From contig JAVDPD010000002.1 in NCBI GenBank assembly GCA_031296935.1, positions 147,501 to 211,500 on the forward strand: a DNA stretch of 64,000 bases. Direction: 5' to 3'. Every line of letters starts with the position of its first letter. Position 1 is the stretch's first letter. The stretch comes from Cerasicoccus maritimus (GTDB lineage Bacteria; Verrucomicrobiota; Verrucomicrobiia; Opitutales; Cerasicoccaceae). The notes under the pieces were generated by a model, which was given only the letters and a program-made list of their open reading frames with translations, had not been told where the DNA came from and did no database searches. A program made the position numbers and the translations under genes. Below, in pieces: positions 31,837-40,096 of the stretch.

Positions 31837-33120
31837 ATGCACTCCAAACTGAAACTCTCCACCGTTCTATTGAGCGGCGCGGCTTTTGCCAGCGCGCTTT
31901 ACGGCCAGTCCGGCGACATGCCGTCGGCCGAGGAAATGTGGAAAATTATCCAGCAGCAGCAAAAGCAGATCGAAGCCCTGCAAGCCAAGCTCGACGAAAA
32001 TTCCGCCGCCGACGCCTCCACCAAAAGTGATGTGGCCAAGACGCAGAGCGACCTCAAGGAAACCCGCGAGCAGCTCGACATGACGGCCGACGCCGTCGAC
32101 CGCAGCCTCACGCCGGGTGTTGAAACCGAGGGCAAGGGCTGGTCGCAGCGCACCACGATTGGCGCCTACGGCGAGCTGCACGCCAACTTCTACTCCAACG
32201 CGCAGAACAGCATCGATTTCCATCGCTTCGTGCTGATGGTCAATCACGACTTCAACGAGAACATCCACTTGTTCACGGAAGTCGAGCTGGAGCACGCCCT
32301 CGCGGGCAGCGGCAAGCCCGGCGAAGTCGAGCTGGAGCAGGCGTTTGTGGAGTTCGACATCGGCGACCAAGCCTACGCCGATGTGGGTCTTTTCCTGATG
32401 CCAGTCGTTGGCCTCAACCTCTACCACGAGCCGACCACGTTCTACGGCGTGGAGCGCAATGGCGTGGACAGCCGCATCATCCCGACCACCTGGTGGGAAG
32501 CGGGCGGCCAGGGTGGCTACCGTTTTGACAACGGCATCTCGCTGGTGGGCTCCGTGACCTCCGGCCTCGATGTCAACCCCGCCACGGGTAACATCCGCTC
32601 CGGTCGCCAAAAGGTCGCCAACGCTGCCTTTGACGATGTCGCCTTCGCGGGCATGGTGACCTACACCGGCACGCCCGGCCTGAACCTCGGTGCTTCCGTT
32701 TTCGTGCAGGATGACATGGCTCAGACTTACAACGGCCGCCTCTCCGGCGTGTTGACTGGCCTCTACGGCTCCTACACCTGGGAAGGTTTCACGATCAAGG
32801 GTGAATACGCCCGTTGGGACCTCTGGGGCAACAGCGCGCTGCCGTCGACCGCCAAGGAGCAGTGGGGCACCTACATCGAGCCGTCCTACCGCTTCAAGAT
32901 CGACGATACCTTCGGCGACCTCGGTTTCTTCTACCGTTTCAGCTATTACGAATACCAGTCCAACGCCACGTTCTTCTCGAAGAACACCGTGCAGTCGGTT
33001 GGTTTCAACTACTGGCCGATCGACGACGTCGTCCTCAAGGCGGAATACCAATACACGGGTGAAGCCGACGACTTTGCCGGCGACAACGTCATTAGCCTTG
33101 GCTTCGGTTTCGTCTTCTAA
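31837..33120 (+). CDS. Outer-membrane porin with N-terminal coiled coil
   Basis: A 427-residue protein with a signal peptide ending near residue 24 (FASALYGQ), a short coiled-coil region at about 31-75 (IIQQQQKQIEALQAKLDE...SDLKETREQL) and then an all-beta region ending in GFGFVF, with the C-terminal Phe expected for outer-membrane assembly. The beta domain has alternating aromatic strands and looks like a 16- to 18-stranded OprP/OprO-type porin. The coiled coil may tie the porin to peptidoglycan or form a trimeric stalk. It precedes the FMN-binding/PepSY/ApbE genes by 20 bases. Confidence 0.82.
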   Translation: MHSKLKLSTVLLSGAAFASALYGQSGDMPSAEEMWKIIQQQQKQIEALQAKLDENSAADASTKSDVAKTQSDLKETREQLDMTADAVDRSLTPGVETEGKGWSQRTTIGAYGELHANFYSNAQNSIDFHRFVLMVNHDFNENIHLFTEVELEHALAGSGKPGEVELEQAFVEFDIGDQAYADVGLFLMPVVGLNLYHEPTTFYGVERNGVDSRIIPTTWWEAGGQGGYRFDNGISLVGSVTSGLDVNPATGNIRSGRQKVANAAFDDVAFAGMVTYTGTPGLNLGASVFVQDDMAQTYNGRLSGVLTGLYGSYTWEGFTIKGEYARWDLWGNSALPSTAKEQWGTYIEPSYRFKIDDTFGDLGFFYRFSYYEYQSNATFFSKNTVQSVGFNYWPIDDVVLKAEYQYTGEADDFAGDNVISLGFGFVF

Positions 33121-33140
33121 GACAGTCTCCAGCCTGATTT

Positions 33141-33686
33141 ATGACTTCGCCGCAGCGAATTTTTAACCGCGCGATCCGAGCAGTGTTTTTACTGCTCGGA
33201 TTTTCGCTTTGTGCCCATTCGCTGCGGGCTGAGGATGTTTACCTGGAGCCCGAGGCCTTTATTGAACGTAGCTTTGAGGGCGAGCCGGAGAAGAAAGCGC
33301 TCTGGCAGAAAGACGATCTCAAGGAGGAAATTCAGCGCATTTTTGGCCGCAAATACCCAGGCCTGCGCATCCGCTACTGGCGCGAGGGCAACCGCACGGC
33401 GTGGATACTGGAGGAGATTGGCAAGCTGAAGCCGATCACCACGGGTTTCCTGATCGAAGACGGCGTGATGCTTGAGATGCAGGTGCTGATCTACCGCGAA
33501 AGTCACGGCTGGGAGGTGCGTTACCCGTTCTTCAGTGATCAATTCAAAGGCCTCACGCTGGAGGGCGACACCGACGAGCTGAGCAAGCACATCGACGGCA
33601 TTTCCGGCGCGACTTTGTCCGTCAATGCGCTCTCACGGCTGGCCCGCCTGGCGCTTTATCTGGACAAGGAGGTCCGCGCACAATGA
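33141..33686 (+). CDS. Exported FMN-binding domain protein (probable ApbE substrate)
   Basis: A 181-residue protein with a signal peptide (RAIRAVFLLLGFSLCAHSLRA, cleavage near 30). Near the C-terminus is the covalent flavinylation signature D152-G-I-S-G-A-T158-L-S of NqrC/RnfG-type FMN-binding domains; T158 is the expected attachment residue. An ApbE flavin transferase is encoded two genes downstream, which supports covalent FMN loading in the periplasm. Its stop overlaps the next start (ATGA). The signal-peptide codons overlap a 10-bp terminator-like hairpin at 33175-33200 (separate entry). Confidence 0.85.
   Translation: MTSPQRIFNRAIRAVFLLLGFSLCAHSLRAEDVYLEPEAFIERSFEGEPEKKALWQKDDLKEEIQRIFGRKYPGLRIRYWREGNRTAWILEEIGKLKPITTGFLIEDGVMLEMQVLIYRESHGWEVRYPFFSDQFKGLTLEGDTDELSKHIDGISGATLSVNALSRLARLALYLDKEVRAQ
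33175..33204 (+). terminator. Terminator-like hairpin inside the start of the FMN-binding gene
   Basis: TCCGAGCAGT (33175-33184) and ACTGCTCGGA (33191-33200) form a perfect 10-bp stem with a six-base loop, followed by TTTT. It starts 55 bases after the porin stop. It could terminate most porin transcripts and let a fraction read through into the flavoprotein genes, although it is also coding for the signal peptide. Confidence 0.5.
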
Positions 33687-34453
33687 CTTGGCGTGCCCTT
33701 CGTCGCAAGCTGCTCGCGTTCCACCGTTGGCTCGGTGGGCTCTCGGCGCTGTTCCTGATCGTCGTGTCGCTGACCGGCCTCGCGCTCAACCACACCGAGC
33801 TGCTCGGCTTGGACAACGTCGCCATCCGCTCGTCTTTTATTTTGAAGCGCTACGGGATGAGCACCGGCGCGGACATCGTTTCGGCACCGCTGAAGTCCGG
33901 TGAGTTTATTTCCCGCCTTGGCGGGCGCATCTACCTAGGCACTGAGCCGCTGGCCATTGGCGGGGCGCTGCTCGGTATCCGTGAAGAGGCCGACTACGTG
34001 GCCGTCGTGACCGATGCGGACATTCTGTTGCTCACGCCGGATGGCGAGCTCGTCGAGCAGCTGGAGCTTAGCTCCCTGCCAATGGAAACCGTGACCGCCG
34101 TTGGCGCGACGTCTGCTGGCGCACCTGTCCTCGTGGAGGCCGACAAGGTGTGGCTCGTCATGGATGACTGGCTGGATTTTGAGCCCTACGCGGGTGACTA
34201 CTCCGTGGCCGCGCTCAAGACCACGCCGCTGCCGGACGCGCTGCGCGCCGAGCTGCTGAACAGCTTTCAGGGCGATGGCGTTCCGCTCTACCGGGTGGTG
34301 CTCGACCTGCATTCTGGCCGACTCTTTGGGTGGCCCGGGCGCACGCTGATGGACCTCTCTGCGGTGGCGGTGATCATCCTCGTCAGCACGGGCCTCGTCA
34401 CCTGGCTGCGCACCGCGCGTGGCCGTGGCAAGAAAGAGGAGGCCGCGCAATGA
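33683..34453 (+). CDS. PepSY-associated transmembrane protein
   Basis: A 256-residue protein. A first helix at about 14-36 follows an LLAFHRWLGGLSALFLIVVSLTG-type sequence, the classic PepSY-TM opening with a His likely to face the membrane. An extracytoplasmic region (about 37-215) follows, then RVVLDLHSGRLFGWPGRTLMDLSAVAVIILVSTGL gives a second helix with the conserved DLHSG block. PepSY-TM proteins that neighbour flavinylated proteins are thought to pass electrons across the inner membrane. Overlaps both neighbours by four bases, so the three genes are one translational unit. Confidence 0.82.
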   Translation: MTWRALRRKLLAFHRWLGGLSALFLIVVSLTGLALNHTELLGLDNVAIRSSFILKRYGMSTGADIVSAPLKSGEFISRLGGRIYLGTEPLAIGGALLGIREEADYVAVVTDADILLLTPDGELVEQLELSSLPMETVTAVGATSAGAPVLVEADKVWLVMDDWLDFEPYAGDYSVAALKTTPLPDALRAELLNSFQGDGVPLYRVVLDLHSGRLFGWPGRTLMDLSAVAVIILVSTGLVTWLRTARGRGKKEEAAQ

Positions 34454-35415
34454 AGCGTCGCCGGTTCATCAAAATCATGGCCGCCGGCGTGGCCGGGCTG
34501 TCGGCTTCCAGTCTGCTGGCCAAGGTGGGCAGCGGCAGCGCATTACGCGAGTTTAGCTGGAATGGCTACTTGATGGGTGCTGAGGGCGGCTTCCGCCTCT
34601 ATGGCGACAACGCCGCGCGCGCTGAGGCGGTGATTGAGCGCTGTTTTCAGGAGATCCGCCGTCTGGAGAAAATCTTCAGCCTCTACGACGCCGAGTCGGC
34701 GCTTTGTCGGCTGAATCGCGACGGGCGGATGAGCAATCCGCCGGCGGAGCTGGTCGAGGTGTTGCGCGCCTGCCTGCGCGCCCATCGCGATACCGGCGGC
34801 GCTTTCGATCCGACGATTCAGCCGCTCTGGAAACTATACGCGGACCACTTTGCCCGCCTGCCGGATTGCCCGCAGGGGCCGTCGCAGGCCGAGCTCGACG
34901 CCTGCTTGGCGCGCATTGGCCTGCGGCAAGTCGAGGTCGACGCGGCGGAAATTGCTTTCGCTCATGCGGGCATGGCGCTGACGCTCAATGGCGTTGCTCA
35001 GGGCTACATTACCGACCGCGTGGCGGACATCCTGCGGGCCGAAGGCTACACGAACGTCATTGTGGAGCTCGGCGAAACCCGGGCGCTCGGCCCGAAGCCC
35101 GACGGCGAAGCCTGGCGTCTTGGCGTGATCGACGCCCGCCAGCGCGACCAGCTTTTTGACGTGGTTGAGCTACAGGAGCGATCCCTCGCCACGAGCGGCG
35201 GCTACGGCACGTATCTCGACGCTGCACAGCGCTTCCATCACCTGCTGGACCCGCGCACTGGCAAGCCGGGAATGGGCTGCGCCTCAGTCAGTGTCCTCGC
35301 GCCGACAGCTTTGCGCGCCGACGCCTTATCTACGGGCTTTTGCCTGATGCCGCCCGCTGTGGTGGAGTCCCTCGCCCGCCGCGACGCGAGCCTCGACGTG
35401 CTGGTGCAGGGGTAG
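34450..35415 (+). CDS. apbE: FAD:protein FMN transferase ApbE with Tat-type signal
   Basis: A 321-residue protein from ATG 34450, overlapping the upstream stop as ATGA. The N-terminus MKRRRFIKIMAAGVAGLSAS resembles a twin-arginine signal. ApbE hallmarks are FSLYDAESALCRLN, GAFDPTIQPLW, LTLNGVAQGYITDRVADIL, VELGETRALG, LATSGGYGTY and RFHHLLDPRTGKP, then SVLAPTALRADALST. It moves FMN from FAD onto a Thr or Ser of exported target proteins using Mg2+; the obvious local target is the FMN-binding protein at 33141. The last 279 bases of the gene have been duplicated downstream. Confidence 0.93.
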   Translation: MKRRRFIKIMAAGVAGLSASSLLAKVGSGSALREFSWNGYLMGAEGGFRLYGDNAARAEAVIERCFQEIRRLEKIFSLYDAESALCRLNRDGRMSNPPAELVEVLRACLRAHRDTGGAFDPTIQPLWKLYADHFARLPDCPQGPSQAELDACLARIGLRQVEVDAAEIAFAHAGMALTLNGVAQGYITDRVADILRAEGYTNVIVELGETRALGPKPDGEAWRLGVIDARQRDQLFDVVELQERSLATSGGYGTYLDAAQRFHHLLDPRTGKPGMGCASVSVLAPTALRADALSTGFCLMPPAVVESLARRDASLDVLVQG

Positions 35416-35555
35416 GGTGCTGCTTTTGGCGGTAGATACTCTGTCATCGCGGGTTTTATCTATCTCGAAAAGGTAGGGACGGTTGCCTCAACCGTCCGCC
35501 ACGCCTGAGTCGCCCATCGGATGGAACCGGACGGTTGAGGGCAACCGTCCCTACC
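35137..35555 (+). repeat. Tandem direct repeat, copy 1 (apbE 3' end plus inverted-repeat element)
   Basis: First unit of a roughly 418-base tandem duplication. It covers the last 279 bases of apbE, 56 bases of spacer and the inverted repeat at 35472-35555. Copy 2 begins one base later, at 35557. The two copies differ by a handful of substitutions and three net deletions. Confidence 0.92.
35472..35555. repeat. Inverted-repeat element, copy 1
   Basis: A 27-base left arm (35472-35498, starting ggtagggacggttgcctcaa) pairs with a 28-base right arm (35528-35555), differing by one extra g; the central 29 bases are unpaired. It lies 56 bases after the apbE stop and has no T-tract. Its shape suggests a REP/MITE-like dispersed repeat. 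Confidence 0.85.
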
Positions 35556-35556
35556 T

Positions 35557-35834
35557 CGCCAGCGCGACCAGCTGTTTGACGTGGTTGAGTGCAAGAAAGG
35601 TCCCTCGCCACGAGCGGCGGCTACGGCACGTATTTCGACGCTGCACAGCGCTTCCATCACCTGCTGGACCCGCGCACTGGCAAGCCGGGAATGGGCTGCG
35701 CCTCAGTCAGTGTCCTCGCGCCGACAGCTTTGCGCGCCGACGCTTTATCTACGGGCTTTTGCCTGATGCTGCCCGCGGTGGTGGAGTCCCTCGCCCGCCG
35801 CGACGCGAGCCTCGACGTGCTGGTGCAGGGGTAG
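35557..35834 (+). pseudogene. Duplicated fragment of apbE (3' third)
   Basis: This stretch repeats apbE from the RQRDQLFDVVE codons to the stop. The early part carries a one-base deletion and several substitutions around 35590-35600 (apbE ...VVELQERSLA becomes a shifted frame), and the remainder reads as LATSGGYGTYFDAAQ and on to the same C-terminus. It lacks the signal, the FAD-binding first two thirds and any start in register, so it is a dead fragment. Confidence 0.9.
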
Positions 35835-35888
35835 GGTGCTGCTTTGGGGGCGATACTCTGTCATCGCCGGTTTTATCTATCTCGAAAA

Positions 35889-35972
35889 GGTAGGGACGGT
35901 TGCCTCAACCGTCCGCCACGCCTGAGTCGCCCATCGGATGGAACCGGACGGTTGAGGGCAACCGTCCCTACC
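35889..35972. repeat. Inverted-repeat element, copy 2
   Basis: Identical in design to copy 1: the left arm starts at 35889, the right arm ends at 35972, and the loop is the same. It marks the right end of the tandem duplication; the sequence after 35972 is unrelated to that after copy 1. Confidence 0.85.
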
Positions 35973-36053
35973 CAATTTGATCAATTGGTCGCGGCGAAGC
36001 CGAAACAACTCCCTCCAGGGCTTTGCGATTTATCGATTTTGCTGCTTACGTAA

Positions 36054-36365
36054 TTAATCCACGAAGCCGAAGTGGATCGGCTGGTGGCTCTTGACGCGCT
36101 CCATGACGAAGCTCGTGCCGCAGCAGGCGCCGTAAACCAAGGCGAGGACGATCATGCAAATCCACGGATACATGATGTGAACCGCAGGGAAGTGGTAGAG
36201 CGGGTTGCCAGCGGTTTGCTCGGTGACGACCGACCAGAGCCAGGCGTTGAACGCAAAAGACGTGCCCACAGCCAGGAACGTTGCCTTCCGGGGATTGGTA
36301 GGCAGGAGGTAAAGGGCGACGGCGCAGGGCCAAAAAAGGTAAGCTAGAAAGAGAAATTCACGCAT
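36054..36365 (-). CDS. Small hypothetical membrane protein
   Basis: A 103-residue protein with three likely membrane helices (about 4-20, 28-47 and 66-88) and a hydrophilic C-terminus (ERVKSHQPIHFGFVD). It has a coding-like appearance on the minus strand and an independent intergenic position between the duplication and the AT-rich gap. I do not recognise a family. Confidence 0.6.
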   Translation of the reverse strand: MREFLFLAYLFWPCAVALYLLPTNPRKATFLAVGTSFAFNAWLWSVVTEQTAGNPLYHFPAVHIMYPWICMIVLALVYGACCGTSFVMERVKSHQPIHFGFVD

Positions 36366-36723
36366 GGGGTGCTGGGTATTGGATAAAGAGGGTTTTGTGA
36401 TACAAGCTATGGGCGCTTCCTGTCAAGCGACATGCACGTGAATTTATCACATTGGGTGCAATTTTTCGGCTTGGGGTAATGGGGTAACCGCGTTCATGGG
36501 AAAATGTTACGCTTTTTTAGCCCATCTGCAAACCAAACCAACACTTAGTAGACATGCGAAAAAGCTATATCAACGACTTACAAAACCGTAAGTGCATAAA
36601 AGTATTGGTTTGAAATAGCCAAATTTCTTAGGTTGTTGATTGTCTGTGCTTTATATATTTGTCGTGTTCTATGCTGATTTTCCGTTGGAAACATGGGGAA
36701 GGCGCTGGTGAGGATGTTGCCTA
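36366..36723. other. AT-rich intergenic gap
   Basis: 358 bases between two minus-strand genes. Markedly more AT-rich than its surroundings, with no open frame of interest, no clear hairpin with a T-tract and no RNA gene I can recognise. It presumably contains the promoter of the small membrane protein gene. Confidence 0.5.
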
Positions 36724-37440
36724 CTAGTAAACTCCGACGACGATTTCCATGGGCAGGCCGACGGCGTCGTAGGGCGGGTCGGCGGGGATGGATCGGAGCT
36801 TGGGAGCGGAGCGGGCCATGATGGCCAGCGCCATGGCGTCGAGAATGTCGTCGCGGGCAGCGTCTTTGCGCAAAGTGGCCTCGAGGGCGTAGTTGTAGAG
36901 TTCGTGGGCGTGTGGGTAGTGGCGCTGGAGCACCTTGAGTCGGCCCTGGATGCCGGCCTTCTGTTTTTTGGAAACACGGAGGGCCTGTCGGTGGTTCATG
37001 CAGGCAAAAGCCAGCTCGGGGTGGGCCTCGCGGATGCGCCCTACGTAGTCGCGGTGGCGGCGCAGCATGGCGTCGAGCTCCTTGATTTTGGGGCCGATGT
37101 TGAAGCTTTGCAGGCTGATTTTCTTACCGATGATCGCCTCGCTGACGTTGCAGGCGTCTTCGTAGAAGCTGGTGTCGAGCGCGCGGCGGGCTGGGGGATC
37201 AAAGACGCGGCTGGTCATGCCCTTGCCCAGGAGTTTGCGCGCAATGGTGTCGCATTCGCGGACGGGGTGCATGGAATCGGGCAGCCCGATGGGCATGTCG
37301 ATCAGCATGATGTCGCAGGCCGGGTGGTTGATCAGGGCGCGGTAAACGGTGTCGAATACGCCGACAGCGCCATTGCCATCGTCGTCGATTTCTACGGCGA
37401 TCCAGCCTCCTTTACAGCCATCTATACCCAATGTGCGCAT
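36724..37440 (-). CDS. DUF429 family protein (predicted RNase H-like nuclease)
   Basis: A 238-residue protein starting at ATG 37440 ([19 protein letters not shown]); an in-frame extension to 37581 is not conserved and would cross the divergent purE start. The [10 protein letters not shown] opening, [11 protein letters not shown] and the CD...R-x-L pattern, then [12 protein letters not shown] and [10 protein letters not shown] followed by [14 protein letters not shown], match DUF429, a family predicted to adopt an RNase H fold with acidic catalytic residues (here D7, D57 and the later DD pair). Function is not established. Divergent from purE with a 63-base gap. Confidence 0.85.
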   Translation of the reverse strand: MRTLGIDGCKGGWIAVEIDDDGNGAVGVFDTVYRALINHPACDIMLIDMPIGLPDSMHPVRECDTIARKLLGKGMTSRVFDPPARRALDTSFYEDACNVSEAIIGKKISLQSFNIGPKIKELDAMLRRHRDYVGRIREAHPELAFACMNHRQALRVSKKQKAGIQGRLKVLQRHYPHAHELYNYALEATLRKDAARDDILDAMALAIMARSAPKLRSIPADPPYDAVGLPMEIVVGVY

Positions 37441-37503
37441 CCTGAATTGACGAGCGCTGCGCTCGTGCGTTGGATGGGGGCAGGTAAAATAAATTTTCAG
37501 AAC

Positions 37504-38010
37504 ATGGCAACACCTAGTAACACTACCCCGACAGTCGGCGTCATCATGGGCAGCCAGTCCGACTGGGAAACCATGCGCCACGCGGCGGAAACCCTGGCGG
37601 AACTTGGTGTTCCGTTTGAAAAATTAATCGTCAGTGCACACCGCACGCCGGATCGCATGGTCGACTATGCCCGCACGGCGGAAGGCCGCGGGATCCAGGT
37701 GATCATCGCTGGCGCTGGCGGCGCAGCCCATCTCCCGGGCATGACTGCCGCCCTGACGCACCTGCCCGTGCTCGGCGTGCCCGTCCAAAGCAAGGCGCTG
37801 AGCGGCGTGGACTCTCTTTTGTCGATCGTGCAAATGCCGGCTGGCATTCCAACGCCCACGCTGGCCATCGGCCGCGCCGGGGCGGTCAACGCGGCGCTTT
37901 CGGCGGCGGCCATCTTGTCACTGGGCGACAAGGAACTGCGCGATCGCCTGGTGGCTTACCGCGAAGGTTTGAAGGCCAAGGTGGAGGCTATGGAGCTGCC
38001 CGACGCGTAG
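37504..38010 (+). CDS. purE: N5-carboxyaminoimidazole ribonucleotide mutase PurE
   Basis: A 168-residue protein from ATG 37504; the longer open frame starts inside the divergent gene. It contains [26 protein letters not shown] (catalytic His), [12 protein letters not shown] and [40 protein letters not shown], all class I PurE signatures. It shifts the carboxyl group of N5-CAIR to make CAIR in purine synthesis. No purK lies beside it in this window. Confidence 0.97.
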   Translation: MATPSNTTPTVGVIMGSQSDWETMRHAAETLAELGVPFEKLIVSAHRTPDRMVDYARTAEGRGIQVIIAGAGGAAHLPGMTAALTHLPVLGVPVQSKALSGVDSLLSIVQMPAGIPTPTLAIGRAGAVNAALSAAAILSLGDKELRDRLVAYREGLKAKVEAMELPDA

Positions 38011-38087
38011 TTTCGGCTCCTAAGCGACAATCAGGTTAAAAACGCGCTTGGCGCGTGGCTGCTTTGTGTTTTGGGTGTGGCGCTTCG

Positions 38088-39071
38088 ATGGAAACAGTCC
38101 GCCCGAAAATTAAGGTAGCATTTGTCGATTTCTGGAAGGCGTTTCGCCCGGAAACGGACTTTTTCGTGCGCCAGTTGCAGAAGGTTTGCCAGCTGGAAAT
38201 ATCGGACACGCCGGACTTTATTTTCTACGCCGAAGACAAGGAGCGCCAGCATTTGCAGATGGACGGCGTGCGCATCTTTTTGGCTGTGGAAGACTGCATG
38301 CCGAACTACCGCGTGTGTGACTACTCTTTCACGTTTAAAGACCTGCCCGACGAGCGCAACCTGCGTCTGCCGTTCTACGTGTTACGCGGGAATGGCCCTG
38401 AGCCGCTGATCCGCCAGGATGCGGCTACCGAGGCTAAGCTGCGCGGCCAGCGTCGGCGTTTTTGCGCCTTTGTGTCCAGTAACGCCAACCCACGGCGCAC
38501 GGCGCGGCGCATATCCTTTTTTCAGAAGCTGCACGCGCAGCGTCACGTCGACTCCGGAGGCCGCGCGTTTAACAACGTTGGCGGGCCGGTGCCGGACAAG
38601 CATGCGTTCATCAAGGGCGCGCGGTTTTGCCTGTCGATGGAGAACTATGCGATGCCGGGCTACACCACGGAGAAGCTTTACGAGTCGATGGCCGCGCGCT
38701 GCATCCCGATTTTCTGGGGCAATCCGGACGTCGCCGAGGACTTTAACCCGGCGAGCTTCATCGATATCGCTGACTTCGCCAGCGACACCGAGGCCGTGGA
38801 TTACATCCTCGAAGTGGACCGCGATGAGCGGCTTCAAGCGCAATACCACGAAGCGCCGTTTTTTCCGAACAACGAGCCCACGAAGTATTTCCGTGATGAC
38901 TACCTACTGCCGCAGCTCGAGAAAATCCTTTCGACGACGAAGAAGCGCCGCTCGCATTTTTACTTCGGCGACGTCGTTTACGATCTGCGCAAGCGTTGGG
39001 GCTTCCACGCGTCGTTTGTCGCGCCCAACGCCGGGCTTGGCCCGCGCTACGCCAACGCGGCGGTGGATTAG
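38088..39071 (+). CDS. GT10 family alpha-1,3-fucosyltransferase-like protein
   Basis: A 327-residue protein from ATG 38088 (METVRPKIKVAFVDFW); a GTG at 38055 would add 11 residues. The GT10 donor-binding motif is clear: FCLSMENYAMPGYTTEK followed by LYESMAARCIPIFWGNPDV. The upstream part contains the KDLPDERNLRLPFY and FVSSNANPRRTARRISFFQ segments typical of bacterial fucosyltransferases (H. pylori FucT-like). The family transfers L-fucose from GDP-fucose to GlcNAc or glucose residues of surface glycans. It is isolated from the main polysaccharide locus and there are no GDP-fucose genes here, so the donor must come from elsewhere. Confidence 0.88.
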   Translation: METVRPKIKVAFVDFWKAFRPETDFFVRQLQKVCQLEISDTPDFIFYAEDKERQHLQMDGVRIFLAVEDCMPNYRVCDYSFTFKDLPDERNLRLPFYVLRGNGPEPLIRQDAATEAKLRGQRRRFCAFVSSNANPRRTARRISFFQKLHAQRHVDSGGRAFNNVGGPVPDKHAFIKGARFCLSMENYAMPGYTTEKLYESMAARCIPIFWGNPDVAEDFNPASFIDIADFASDTEAVDYILEVDRDERLQAQYHEAPFFPNNEPTKYFRDDYLLPQLEKILSTTKKRRSHFYFGDVVYDLRKRWGFHASFVAPNAGLGPRYANAAVD

Positions 39072-39078
39072 GGCGAGA

Positions 39079-39182
39079 AATGATGAATGACGAATGCAGA
39101 ATTATGAAAGCCAGCAGGGGTGGGGATCTTGGATGTCCTCGTTCTAGATTTTTCATAATTCATAATTCTGCCTTCATCATTC
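39079..39182. repeat. Degenerate inverted repeat after the GT10 gene
   Basis: Two blocks match in opposite orientation: aatgatgaa (39079-39087) with ttcatcatt near 39173-39181, and gcagaattatga (39096-39107) with tcataattctgc (39160-39171). Each arm carries a small insertion that the other lacks. It sits between the GT10 gene and rnpB. No T-run, so probably a decayed small repeat rather than a terminator. Confidence 0.6.
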
Positions 39183-39258
39183 TAACCCTCACTTTTGCTG
39201 GCGCGAAGTTGCAGAATCCAGGATTGCCTTTCTGCGCATGACCTGAGACTGTGATCGC

Positions 39259-39648
39259 TTGGTTTTCGGGAGGCAGCTCTCGCAGCCGTTCTTTGAGACA
39301 GTTGAGGAAAGTCCGGACATCGCAGGGCAGGATTCCCCATGAAAGTGGGGGCAGGCAGCGTTTAAGCGCCGTTTGACGGATAGCGCCACAGAGAATATAC
39401 CGCCTCTTCGGAGGTAAGGGTGAAAAGGTGGGGTAAGAGCCCACCGCGTCTTGGGTAACCAAGGCGGCACGGCAAGCCCATTCCGGTGCAAGACTATGTA
39501 GGGGGCCGGGTTGCCCGCCCGCTAAAGCCCCGGGTAAGTCGCATTTCGCTTCGGCGGAGGCAAGGCTTCGGCCTTACAGATGAATGAGAGCAGCAGTGGG
39601 TTTCGGCCTGCTGTGGACAGAATCCGGCTTACGCTTTCCGAAAACCTT
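39259..39648 (+). ncRNA. rnpB: RNase P RNA, bacterial type A
   Basis: Catalytic RNA that matures tRNA 5' ends. The universal CR-I segment gaggaaagtccggacatc follows 39303, agagaatat/gcaagcc-type P4-associated sequences occur near 39391, the CR-III-like gtaagagcccaccgcg lies near 39431, and the closing acagaatccggcttac (P4 3' strand) is at 39617-39632. P1 is formed by ggttttcgg (39261-39269) with ccgaaaacc (39638-39646), which fixes both ends to within a few bases. Confidence 0.95.
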
Positions 39649-39725
39649 CATTTTCACCATTGACACGCCGTACGAAACTCCATTTTTTGAACGGCTTTTC
39701 CACATCTAGAATCCTTTACCAGACA

Positions 39726-39986
39726 ATGGCTAACACCAAACAAGCCCAGAAGTACATTCGTAAGACCGTGACTCGCACGGACCGCAATCGCGCCGTACGC
39801 AGCCGCCTGCGCACTTTGGCGAAGAAGGTTCGGTCCCTCTCCGAGCAACCGGAAGAGGCGAAGAAGGTAGCAGTTGAGTTCGCATCGGCCCTCGATAAGG
39901 CTGCCAAGCGCAACATCATCCACACCAACACCGCCAACCGTCACAAGTCCGCGATTTCGAAGTACATCTTCGAAGCCGCCAAGTAA
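39726..39986 (+). CDS. rpsT: 30S ribosomal protein S20
   Basis: An 86-residue basic protein beginning MANTKQAQKYIRKTVTRTDRNRAVRSRLRT and ending ANRHKSAISKYIFEAAK, both typical of bS20. ATG 39726 is used; in-frame codons upstream (from 39660) overlap the rnpB vicinity and are not part of the protein. Primary rRNA-binding protein of the small subunit. A terminator follows. Confidence 0.96.
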   Translation: MANTKQAQKYIRKTVTRTDRNRAVRSRLRTLAKKVRSLSEQPEEAKKVAVEFASALDKAAKRNIIHTNTANRHKSAISKYIFEAAK

Positions 39987-40016
39987 GGCGCGTCCAATTG
40001 ATTGGATTATTTGTCC

Positions 40017-40044
40017 GACTCCCATTGCCATTAGGCGGTGGGGG
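40017..40044 (+). terminator. Terminator after rpsT
   Basis: cccattgcc and ggcggtggg (two G-U pairs) form a stem with a short loop, followed by ggttttctcgtttttt. Located 31 bases after the rpsT stop, in the correct orientation. Confidence 0.6.
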
Positions 40045-40096
40045 TTTTCTCGTTTTTTAATTACTGATCACTGCGGCGAAACTCGATTAATAGCAC

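Noticed and set aside
31867..33051. 394-codon open frame antisense to the porin gene
   Set aside because: The sense frame has a signal peptide, coiled coil and a C-terminal Phe beta-barrel; the antisense product shows low-complexity Val/Ala/Glu composition.
35589..35834. Short frame resembling an ApbE C-terminal domain
   Set aside because: It is part of the duplicated apbE fragment, lacking the first two thirds and the signal peptide; kept as a pseudogene, not as a second apbE.
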